A program made the translations under genes and the position numbers. The notes under the pieces are model-generated. The model was not told the DNA's origin. It did no database searches and saw only the letters and a program-made list of their open reading frames with translations. Positions 27,531 through 36,530 of a DNA stretch of 64,000 nucleotides are shown one piece after another; within the stretch, counting starts at the first letter, position 1, and each line of letters begins with the position of its first letter. The DNA is from Metellina segmentata (Eukaryota; Arthropoda; Arachnida; Araneae; Tetragnathidae). The DNA lies in assembly GCA_947359465.1 (NCBI GenBank), contig OX375872.1, positions 127,383,337 to 127,447,336 of the forward strand, written 5' to 3'.

Positions 27531-27729
27531 ACATTGCCAAGTTCATTTCTCATTACAAGTCACCATAATATTTATAGGTTTCAAGTTGTATTTCAAAAAC
27601 ATATCAGCATGCAGAAACGAAGGCTTTCCTGGATTTTAAAATCATCCATGTGTTCCCCAGGTCTTTAATAATAATGTCTAAATTACCATAGTGAAATTTA
27701 ATCTGAATCTAATGGCATTTCATATTTAA

Positions 27730-28545
27730 GGACGGGTGGCATTTCAGGAACAGGTGACGCTGCTATCGTTGCCACCAGATTCTTGGTTGCTGTTCTGGCG
27801 ATGAATGGCTTGGCGCGGTTTCTCCACTAAAAGGCGATTTATGATTCAAAAAGGTTAACCTAACGCTGGAATATTCTTGAACAAGTTGTTAAAATGAGTG
27901 TCTGAATCGATTTCTGAAAGACTCGATTCTGTCGTCGTATCAATATCAACTAAGTGCATGTGGTCCGGATAAAGGTCTTGGGAAAAGTTGGGTATATTTC
28001 CCAACGCCTTGGAAAAAGGGGTTATTTCTGGGTATAAGCATTTAATGTGGGACGCTCGAAAATGTTTTCAGAAATGTATCGAAACTTTTGCAAGACTTTT
28101 TTGGTTTTATTGTTTTTTATTTTTAAAGAAGTAAACTTTTCTGTTTGTTAAACCTTTCATTTTTTTATGCCGATACCCAGTGAAATGGATGCTGCAAATT
28201 GGTTGGTTCTTTACTTTCAGAAATGAAACTATTACCAGTGTGAATTTTTATATATATATATATAATTATTTTTTATTTATTCATTAAAAAAAATTTTTTT
28301 AATTTTTTATTGCAAATTTCTGTTTGGTTTTTTTAAATTATATTGCTTACCTTTGTTAGCTGCAGCTCCAGCTTATTTACATGGTTAGTTTTGACTTTCG
28401 TGTTGTGGATCATTGCACCCCGGCAGTTTGTTTTACTTAGGTTTTTATAAGTTTTTTTTTAGAAAAAAATCATTTTGTTTTTAAAGACATAGGAGTTCTG
28501 CCAATTTTTTAAACACTTAATATGTCTGAAATGCTAATTATGGAT
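27730..28545. other. array right flank, nothing recognised
   Basis: Unique-looking AT-rich sequence with a short TA microsatellite at about 28,247-28,264. The junction shows a small direct repeat, GGCATTTCA, at about 27,713 (inside the array) and 27,738 (outside). This could be microhomology at the truncation point. Confidence 0.5.
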
Positions 28546-28603
28546 AGGTAGTTGAATAACGTCGAACAGGATCCACACAACGGGCTATTGGCGACCAAAG
28601 GGA
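28546..28603 (-). mobile_element. SINE, left part, split by the giant palindrome
   Basis: ACACAACGGGCTATTGGCGAC is the SINE body seen elsewhere (for example 53,529-53,550). A short internal deletion leads to AAAGGGA, where the sequence switches to the palindrome. The body resumes with GATCCGAGG at 49,953. Confidence 0.75.
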
Positions 28604-28679
28604 TACAGTCGGTCGAAAAAATAGATGAGCACCGTAACCCCATGAAAAAAATTTCCTAAATTGAAAACGACCCATTTTG

Positions 28680-29063
28680 AATTAAACGTGCATTTTATAT
28701 TTTTTTTTATTTCCAAGATTGGGTTTGTAAATGAATTAAACGTGCCTTTTATATTTTTTTTTATTTTCAAGATTGGATTTGTAAATGAATTAAACGTGCC
28801 TTTTATATTTTTTATTTCCAAGATTGGATTTGAAAATGAATTAAACGTGCCTTTTATATTTTTTATTTCCAAGATTGGATTTGAAAATGAATTAAACGTG
28901 CCTTTTATATTTTTCAAGATTGGGTTTGAACATTTATTGGCAAAAGCGATGTGATTGCGCGTGCCTTTTATTATTTTCCAAGATTGAGTATTTATCGGCA
29001 AAAGCGATGTGAATTACGACTGCCTTTTATTATTTTTAATTTCCAAGATTGGGTTTGAACATT
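28680..29063. repeat. 51-61-bp minisatellite (left arm)
   Basis: Six units starting AATTAAACGTGCC and running through TTTTATATT and CCAAGATTGG. The CGTG positions are 28,687, 28,741, 28,795, 28,846, 28,897 and about 28,956. The minus-strand open frame over it gives a repeated NPILEIKNIKGTFNSF peptide, which simply mirrors the DNA repeat. Confidence 0.9.
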
Positions 29064-29440
29064 TATCAACAAGATGGCAACACCCGAGTGTTGTTTTTTT
29101 TTTCTTCTCTCGCCAATCAATTGAACGTGCACCCCAATTGTTTTATTTACTCCCCCCCAAGTTTTTTTTAAAAGTGAGACCCATACCAGAAGATTTGCCT
29201 TCCACAAAATAAAATTATTTATACCGCATCATGCAAAGTCATCACATAAAAAAATATATATTTATACCGTGTACCTCTTCCAGGAGTCTCGCATCATTCA
29301 ACAAAAAACTTGTGTGCCTCGCTCAATAAACAATATGTGTATACATTAAAATGCTTAGTGTGTCAATCAGAAAAAAAAATTTCACCTGAAACTTTTTTTT
29401 TTAATAGGGTTTGAAATGAAACACATATCATAAATAAAAA

Positions 29441-29900
29441 ATATATATTTATTCATTTTGAAAACATGTGAATATAAATACAATCTTCATCCCTGCCCAT
29501 TCGATTAGCAATGAGATCTATTTGATACACATGTTAAATCTGTTGTGGATTTCATGTTTCCTGAAAAGGGCATAATTATTTGATACACATGTTAAATCTG
29601 TTGTGGATTTCATGTTTCCCACCAATCCAGGTGTCCTGAAAAGGGTATAATTATTTGATACACACGTTATTGATACACACGTTAAAATAAAATAATCATA
29701 AATAAAAAAAACATTTATTCATTTTGAAAACATGTGAATATAAATACAATCTTCATCCCAGTCCATTCAATTAGCAATGTGATCCATGATTTTGATTTCT
29801 GAGAGAACGTTGCATTCTTAATTTCTTTACACAAATGTTTTCAGTTTATGATTTTGATTTCTGAGAGAACGTTGCATTCTTAATTCTTTACACAACCTTA
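29441..29900. repeat. short direct duplications in left arm
   Basis: Blocks at 29,441-29,520 and 29,704-29,787 (TTTATTCATTTTGAAAACAT...) are about 90% alike. A GATTTTGATTTCTGAGAGAA block of about 60 bp is doubled at 29,788 and 29,848. Two copies of ACATGTTAAATCTGTTGTGG occur at about 29,530 and 29,588. The mirror set lies at 48,656-49,115. Confidence 0.75.
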
Positions 29901-29963
29901 TACCCCTTTTCTTAGAGGTATTTCGTAGAGTAATTTCAGAATTTCAACCTAAGGGGTCAAAGG

Positions 29964-29964
<1 letters not shown>

Positions 29965-30004
<40 letters not shown>
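29965..30004. repeat. (TA)n microsatellite (left arm)
   Basis: About 20 TA units. The mirror run is at about 48,553-48,591. Confidence 0.9.
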
Positions 30005-30006
<2 letters not shown>

Positions 30007-30189
30007 TATAATATATATACAGATATAGATATGTCTTTGAACCAGTATTACCATTTGATCCAAGACACTAAAACTGCAGTGTCATGCATTCATTGCAGTG
30101 AAGAGATTGTCCCGAAATTAATGATCCGGCATAATTATTTGATACACACGTTACTGTACCTGTGTAACAAAACAATGGTAATGATTTCC

Positions 30190-30342
30190 AACTCATCCTG
30201 AAAGCACACTCGTACAAGAGGGGCCAGAGCACACTCTGATTCGAGTGACCATCAGGATTTTTTGAGAGGAAAAAATCACTCAAATGATGTGAAAACATTT
30301 TACACTGAACATACCTGTAGATCAACACACGAAATTTTCATT

Positions 30343-30415
<73 letters not shown>

Positions 30416-30690
30416 GATACATTCGATTTATAAAATCAACCAGATATATTTTACATTGAAATGCAACAATTGTATAAAATCAGTTGACAGTATTCATGTC
30501 TCGCTCAATAAACATTCCTTGAAATGTGTCGGTTGTTTTTGTTTTTTTCAAAAGCTGGAGGAAAAGAATCTTTGGGATATGAATCAGGATGATGGAAATG
30601 AATTTTAACAAAATACATATTACACACTTGACAGGTCAGGGGGGAATTTGTAAATTGACACACTCTCAGCAAATATGAATTATTGTTTAC
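30190..30690 (+). repeat. diverged relative of array-unit sequence (left arm)
   Basis: CTGAAAGCACACTCGTACA, GAGTGACCATCAGGATTT, CTCAATAAACATTCCT and GATATGAATCAGGATG occur in the same order and orientation as at 3,835-4,300 in the array unit. Intervening sequence is lost or changed. The segment and the 6.6-kb unit therefore share an ancestral dispersed repeat. A further diverged piece lies at about 30,820-30,960. Confidence 0.75.
30345..30411. repeat. (AT)n microsatellite, arm-length difference
   Basis: About 33 AT units. The mirror run at about 48,149-48,209 is slightly shorter and has a different junction (GAAATATAT). This is the one place where the two arms clearly differ in length. Confidence 0.9.
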
Positions 30691-31050
30691 ACATGAAAAA
30701 AAAACACACACCTCCCAAAAAAATAAAAATCAATTGAAATATAAAATGTCAGTAGTCATGTTTGTCTCTCACACACAATAACAATCCCACTGCAGAATTA
30801 TTGTGACATGATCCTTATTCTAATATGATACGAATCAGGATGATTGTTAACGTGGAAATGAATTTTTTTACAAATACATATCACATACAGGTCAGGAGGA
30901 TACGAAATTTGTAAAATTAACACACGAATCACTCTGAGCAAATATGAATTCAATCCAACTTTGGCATACCTCCTCCCCCCAAAAAAAAAATCATCAATTG
31001 AAATATAAAATGAGTAATGTATGTTAAATGTTATGTAAGTGTATGTTAAA

Positions 31051-31730
31051 TCTGGTAACAACAGATTTAACATACACCAGCCTATTGAAAATGGATTCAT
31101 TTTTTTTTTAAATTTTATCTTGTAGACAATTTATTGATTTGAGTTTAAAATATTTCTTGTTGATAGAATTAATTTATTGCTAATTGTTTTGATTTATTTC
31201 TTGTTGATAGAATTATTTTAAAATGTTGTCCTCGCATCTACCCCCCCCTTTAGTCTGGTAACAACAGATTTAACATACACCAGCCTATTGAAAATGAATT
31301 CATTTTTTTTTAAATTTTATCTTGTATAGACAATTTATTGATTTGAGTTTAAAATATTTCTTGTTGATAGAATTAATTTATTGTTGATAGAATTAATTTA
31401 AAATATTTATTTCTTGTTGATAGAATTATTTTAAAATGTTGTCCTCGCATCTACCCCCCCTTTAGTCTGGTAACAACAGATTTAACATACACAAGCCTAT
31501 TGAAAATGAATTCATTTTTTTTTAAATTTTATCTTGTATAGACAATTTATTGATTTGAGTTTAAAATATTTCTTGTTGATAGAATTAATTTATTGTTGAT
31601 AGAATTAATTTAAAATATTTATTTCTTGTTGATATAATTATTTTAAAATGTTGTCCTCGCATCTACCCCCCTTTAGTCTGGTAACAACAGATTTAACATA
31701 CACCAGCCTATAGAAAATGTGTTCATTTTG
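31051..31730. repeat. ~211-bp tandem repeat (left arm)
   Basis: TCTGGTAACAACAGATTTAA starts at 31,051, 31,254, 31,466 and 31,677. Each unit has the core motif, then CAATTTATTGATTTGAG, TTCTTGTTGATAGAATTA and a poly-C tract (CTACCCCCCC). A single related unit lies at 34,940-35,070. Confidence 0.9.
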
Positions 31731-32061
31731 TAGTAAAGTTCAGGGATTATTATTATGCTTTTTTATTTTATTTCAGGCAATTTATTGATTTGAGTTTAAA
31801 ATATTTATTGTTTTGATTTAATTCTGCGTTAATAATTATTTCTTGAATTAATTAAAATCACGATCACATAATTTAAATCAAATTAATGCATTTAAAATAA
31901 ATGACAAACGTAGAAATTCACTAAAAAAATCGAAAATTCACTAAAAAAAATCGAAAATTCACTAAAAAAAAATTGAAAATGAATGAAAAAAATACAGTGG
32001 ATTTATTAAAATAATTGGGATTTTTTTAGTAAATTTGCAAGATTATTTAAAAAATTTCTTC

Positions 32062-32124
32062 AGCTGGATTCGATCTGACGCTGCCGCGAAAACGCACTAC
32101 GCCAAAAGTGCCACGCCCCCTTCG
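32062..32124 (-). mobile_element. tRNA-like sequence (left arm)
   Basis: The minus strand reads GGGGGCGTGGCACTTTTGGC followed by a GATCGAATCC B-box-like block. This looks like a tRNA-derived SINE head or tRNA pseudogene. The A-box is weak and a cloverleaf could only be partly drawn. Confidence 0.4.
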
Positions 32125-32148
32125 AAATCGCTAAAATCGCATGTTTTA

Positions 32149-32492
32149 GGAGTCATTTTTGATGAAATTAGACCTTTTAACCAGTCTAAAACTAAAAACT
32201 AACACTTGTAAACGATAGATGGACTTGAAATTGATCTGAAACAACACTTTTATAAGGGTTTTATGCTCTAATTTATGCATAAACAATCATTTTCGAAAAA
32301 ATTTTCGGAAACCGATTCTGAAAATTTTTTCGAAACCGATTCTGAAAAATGTTTTAGAAATAATTCCTTATACATAAATTAGAGCATAAAAGTGTTGTGT
32401 CAGATCAATTTCAAGTCCATCTATCGTTTACAAGTGTTAGTTTTTAGTTTTAGAATGGTTAAAAGGTCTAATTTCATCAAAATGACGCTCCG
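32149..32492. mobile_element. foldback MITE inside left arm
   Basis: Inverted repeats of about 150 bp: GAAATTAGACCTTTTAACC at about 32,161 pairs with GGTTAAAAGGTCTAATTTC near 32,457-32,480. The arms include CTCTAATTTATGCATAA / TTATACATAAATTAGAG. The centre holds a short direct repeat, AAACCGATTCTGAAAA. No open frame is present. The superfamily is not assigned because the target duplication is unclear. Confidence 0.75.
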
Positions 32493-32548
32493 AAATGTGT
32501 CATTTTACACCATTTTACGCCAATTGCAATAGTAGGGAACATACGCAT

Positions 32549-32640
32549 CGGATTTCACCGCAGCGAGAGTATTTCTAGCTTGCCGTGCATGGACGGTTAT
32601 GCACGGCAAGCTAGAAATACTCTTGCTGCGGTGAAATCCG
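32549..32640. repeat. 42-bp-stem hairpin (left arm)
   Basis: CGGATTTCACCGCAGC...GCCGTGCAT pairs with ATGCACGGC...GCTGCGGTGAAATCCG across an 8-base loop (GGACGGTT), with one mismatch. It is GC-rich against an AT-rich surround. Confidence 0.9.
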
Positions 32641-34310
32641 CATGCAAATGATGGATTGCATGCGGTTTTATCGAAAATGATGTTGGTCTTTAAATCCCGA
32701 ACGTATTTTAATTATGTATTCAATATTTAAAACAAATTATACACAGTATACAAAACCTAGACACTGGAACTTATTTTGAGACGTCAACAGATTTAACGTG
32801 CATGCAAAACCTAGACACTGGAAATTATTTTTTGTTACAACAGATTTAACGTGCGCAAGATTTTTAAAAACGCAAAATCCTGACAGCATGCAATTTTTTT
32901 TTCGAAAGAAAGATCTGAGGAAGCAAACAATGTCTGATTTGTTTTATATTCGATTGGGTGAGAATATCTCTTAAAAGGTTTTAATGAAATCGTCAACGTA
33001 CACGCAATTTGAGAAACCTGTCCAGGCTACAACAGATTTAACGTGCGCCCAATTTTTAGAAACACAAAATCCTGACAGGATTTGAAAGCTATGATATCCT
33101 CAATGGATTTAACGTGCTTCCTGTTTATTTAAATTCAAACGCTCTGTCTTTTTTTTTTTACAAGATTTGCTTTTACTAATTCTTTTTGTCTTGGTTTCGA
33201 ACTTTATTTGCCACGAGCGTCCCTTTTTCGCATGGGCTGTCACATGAGTCTATAGTCCCTTGTGAGGGGCATGTGATAGTTTTCTTACTATCTCTCCTTA
33301 ATGGTGAGAGCTAAAGGGGAATTAACTCTACTATGACTATTTAAAGTTCGAGGAGCAGATCTATGTTGGTTCGAAACAAATACGTTTATTTGTTATTCTG
33401 GATTAAATACAATAAATATATACATTTTAGTAACAATGATGATAAAAGTAATAAACGATACCCATGGATGCATCCGTTACCTAAAGGAAATAATGGGAGA
33501 GAAGACGTTAGTAACTAGAGTTTAAATTGTTAATAAAATCAGGGCTCGATGCCATGGCGGCAAAATCGGGGCCCTGGAGAAACGCTAGCTTTCTCGAGAG
33601 AGAGAAAGCCTCGCAAAGACGTTCTTTAGAATACAAGAATGCCCTTTTTTGGACTGGAGGTTATCCCCTCCCAAACAGGTTGCTATTCCGCGCACTTAGC
33701 GCCAAGCGCATTACCAGGGCAAGTATGTATTGCCCTCTTTGGGATTGAGTCTTACAATATACATATGCCAGTGATAAATATGGAGTAATTTTTTTTTAAT
33801 GTTTTGGAAGTATAGCTTTTGTTCATTTTTTGGTGAAAATAAGATAATGGACTTCAAAACACCATTTTGAGAATTCCAGTGCTTAATGTCAAGAAACATC
33901 AGTTTCCCCCAACCTGTGTACTCTTAAAGAGAGGGGTGAATGTTCAGCTATCAACAGGAGACGCTCGCTCTTATCTCACCCAGTTTCACACAAAGACCCG
34001 TGACCACCCCTCTACTCGAACCCTGTGGTAAATTTTCTTACCTCCCCCTAGAGGAACGCGCGTTCTGAAAGAGCCCACGAATGAAGTTGTTTTCAAAATA
34101 CGAGCCCATGCGAAAAGGTTAAATGCTGCACGTCCAAAAAATGCAACAAGATTGGCGTGAGAGAAGCACAACAATTCAATTAACCACAAACAGGTGAATA
34201 CAAATATTTTTTTTTTACCCAATGTGTATTTAAAAAAAATAATAATAATTAGCATCCTGGTGTAGCTTTGGGATTCTGAGGGTCCGATTCACAGCAACAC
34301 TCGCGCGTTA
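32641..34310. other. arm sequence with scattered core motifs, no gene recognised
   Basis: Core motifs (ACAGATTTAACGTGC) occur at about 32,788, 32,840 and 33,030, and a related GGATTTAACGTGC at about 33,105. A GC-richer patch at 33,230-33,750 includes TGTCACATGAGTC and an AATAAA, which could suggest an LTR. No paired LTR or protein was found. The mirror stretch is 44,250-45,919. Confidence 0.4.
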
Positions 34311-34625
34311 AATCTGTTGTTGTAGGGCAGGATGTCAAGTTTCCCAAATCTCTGGTGCACGTTCAATCTGTTGTAGGGTCATGTTTCTCAAATCTCTGGT
34401 GCACGTTCAATCTGTTGTAGGGTCATGTTTCTCAAATCTCTGGTGCACGTTCAATCTGTTGTAGGGTCATGTTTCTCAAATCTCTGGTGCACGTTCAATC
34501 TGTTGTAGGGTCATGTTTCTCAAATCTCTGGTCCATGTTCAATCTGTTGTAGGGTCATGTTTCTCAAATCTCTGGTCCATGTTCAATCTGTTGTAGGGTC
34601 ATGTTTCTCAAATCTCTGGTCGGTG
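34311..34625. repeat. 44-bp minisatellite (left arm)
   Basis: Units GTGCACGTTCAATCTGTTG + TAGGGTCATGTTTCTC + AAATCTCTG start at 34,355, 34,399, 34,443, 34,487, 34,531 and 34,575. The last two start GTCCATG. Each unit contains a variant of the window-wide core motif. Confidence 0.95.
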
Positions 34626-35074
34626 CGTCTTTCTCGACAGCTTTAGCGTGCACCATTGTTTTTTTCTACCCGTGAGAAAAAGTCCAACCATATGAAATGG
34701 CGTTGTATTGAAAACGGAACCCTAAAAAGTTTTTTTACCTAATCAGAAACTAGGTCAAGTCAATATTTTTTTTTTTGCTAAAATCACATCTGCTATGGCA
34801 AAAGTTGTGAAAGAACAATTCGGAAATGACTGGGTGAGAAACATTCAATAGTTTCCAAAATAATGTATTATTTCCTTTAATATAACAAGATTTTAATTTT
34901 CAAACCTATGTATTTCTTGAATTAAAATTTATCGATTTAAAATGTTGTTCTCCCATCTGCCCCTTTAGTCTGGTAGCAACAGATTTAACATACACTAGCC
35001 TATAGAAAATGGATTCATCTTGTAGTAAAATTCAGGGATTATTATTATTTAAGGCAATTTATTGATTAAAATAT

Positions 35075-35330
35075 TTATTGTTTCCCTCTGAATGCCAAAC
35101 CGCCCGAGACGGCTTTACATCCAGACGACCGCTGTCCGCCCGAACCGGCCTTAAACTAATCAGCGTATCTTCCCCTCTACCGGTGAGGAAAGGGTCTCGA
35201 AGATCGACCTGTCACCTTAAGCGATCATCAGGTGTCAGGGGTCCTTTTCTAACTACACATAATAGCTTCTTCACTCTGTCTGCGGATCGGATAAACTTTT
35301 GTGAGATATTTTGCTTTTAAAATGCCTGGG
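35075..35330. other. GC-rich block of unknown nature (left arm)
   Basis: A block far richer in GC than its surroundings (ACCGCCCGAGACGGC, CCGCCCGAACCGGCC) with an 80-codon open frame. The translation is not recognisable. It directly precedes the piggyBac relic. The mirror copy is at 43,230-43,485. Confidence 0.35.
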
Positions 35331-35365
35331 TAACGAAACACTCGGAAATACGAGGGTGAGTAAAA

Positions 35366-36530
35366 AATAGATTTTTTACGAATAAAGCACTATTTTCATA
35401 TATCGGACAGGGAATCCGAACTTAAGAAGGAAAGTGAAAATTTCAATTTCTTACAAAAAGTAGAACCATTACAAACATATTTGCGCAAAAATTTTTCCGA
35501 GCATTTTAAGCCGTACGCTCAGTTATCAGTTGACGAAGCACTCGTTAAATTTAAAGGACGTTTGGGCATTATACAATATATGCCCTTAAAACCCGCCAAA
35601 CGAGGCATCAAAATTTGGATGCTGTGTACACCTTACTTAGGATACACACTGAAATGTACTGTGGGAAAAAAGACAACACCCCGGGATCAACAAATTGATT
35701 GGGATATGATGTTATGATGCATCTAGTAAAAGACATAACCCATAAAAGCCACACAATATACTTTGATTGCTTTTTCAGTAGCGTCATACTGATGAAAGAT
35801 CTGCTAAAAATAGGAATATATTCTTGTGGAACTGTGATGGAAAACCGAAAAATTTGCCCAAAGAATTTAAAGTTATAGGTTCCTCATGAAATCAAATGTT
35901 TTCAGTGCATAAACTCTCCGAGCATTCTATGTACAACTTGAGTAGACAAAAAAACAGATACATCTTTTATCTACAAATGTTAAAAATGAGAGTTGTTTGG
36001 TTACCAGAAGGAAAGGATCAGAAAAAAAATTTAGTGCAGTCCCCCGTAGCTTTCGCGGATTATAATAAACATATGTGAGGAGTTGATTTGACTGACCAAC
36101 AAAGAAAATATTTTTCAGTAGTTAGGAAATCATCTAAATGGTGGTGGTATGTGTTTTTCCTTTCTACTTGACACTGCCATTAGCAATGCCTACATTTTGC
36201 ACAAAACAACCAACTCTCCACCGATAAAAGCGATCATTTCAACTCTATGATTTCAAGTTAGAACCGATTGACGAGCTGGCAAAAGAAATATTTCAGAATT
36301 TTTCACTACTCCTATTCACGCTCACAAGAACAGAAAAATCGATGGACGCAGAAGGACTTGAGTCCTTTGTCGTAAGCTTGGACTTAAAAACTATAAGCGG
36401 ACGTTCCATTGAAAGCTCCTTTGAGTGTCATACTTGCAAAATGTGCTTGTGTCAGAATTGTTTTAAAGATGATTAGGGTTTTAATGCTGACGAAATTGCT
36501 CTATTCAAGAATATTCCAGAATTTCAGTAA
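35366..36530 (+). pseudogene. piggyBac-type transposase, broken (left arm)
   Basis: Homology begins with DFLRIKHYFHISD and continues through QLSVDEALVKFKGRLG, QYMPLKPAKRGIKIW, TIYFDCFFSS, GTVMENRKICP, YNKHM-stop-GVDLTDQ and a C-terminal cysteine cluster (CHTCKMCLCQNC). These follow the order of the piggyBac DDE domain, with three acidic positions in VDEA, FDC and GVD, and its zinc-binding tail. Lesions are a frameshift near 35,705, a stop near 35,877, a TGA at 36,076 in the usual MGGVD motif, and further shifts after 36,130. The N-terminal part is missing or unrecognised. Inverted ends and TTAA target sites were not located. Confidence 0.85.

Larger units (their letters stand above)
3012..27729. 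repeat. tandem array of a 6.59-kb unit, about 3.75 copies
   Basis: The anchor GTGGATTTCATATTTCTGG lies at 3,016, 9,708, 16,304 and 22,898. Steps are 6,692, 6,596 and 6,594 bp. Copy 1 is the most diverged. Copies 3 and 4 differ at only a handful of positions over most of their length. The left edge falls inside a core-motif minisatellite (similarity starts at about 3,012). The right edge is sharp at 27,729, where the unit sequence breaks off into unrelated DNA. The fragmentary open frames in the units are not conserved as genes. The only recognisable protein is the copia gag start. Confidence 0.95.
22898..27729. repeat. array unit, copy 4 (truncated)
   Basis: 4,832 bp. It stops inside the AT-rich part after the copia LTR, so segment A' is missing. 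From about 27,258 onward it carries copy-1 variants (CTAGGCCTAAC, AACGCATTAG, AGCTTGTCTC, CCCCAGGTC) rather than copy-2/3 variants. Confidence 0.9.

Noticed and set aside
28585..29001. 138-codon frame with repeated NPILEIKNIKGTFNSF peptide
   Set aside because: It is the translation of the 51-61-bp minisatellite, not a repeat protein.
30342..30608. Open frame beginning with an Ile-Tyr repeat
   Set aside because: It is the translation of an AT microsatellite.
32062..32124. Functional tRNA gene
   Set aside because: The A-box is weak and no full cloverleaf could be drawn, so it is more likely a SINE head or pseudogene.
33230..33750. Solo LTR
   Set aside because: It has a TGTCAC start and an AATAAA but no clear CA end, no target duplication and no partner LTR.
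34311..34625. CRISPR-like array
   Set aside because: The spacers are not unique. Whole 44-bp units repeat, which makes it a minisatellite in an animal genome.
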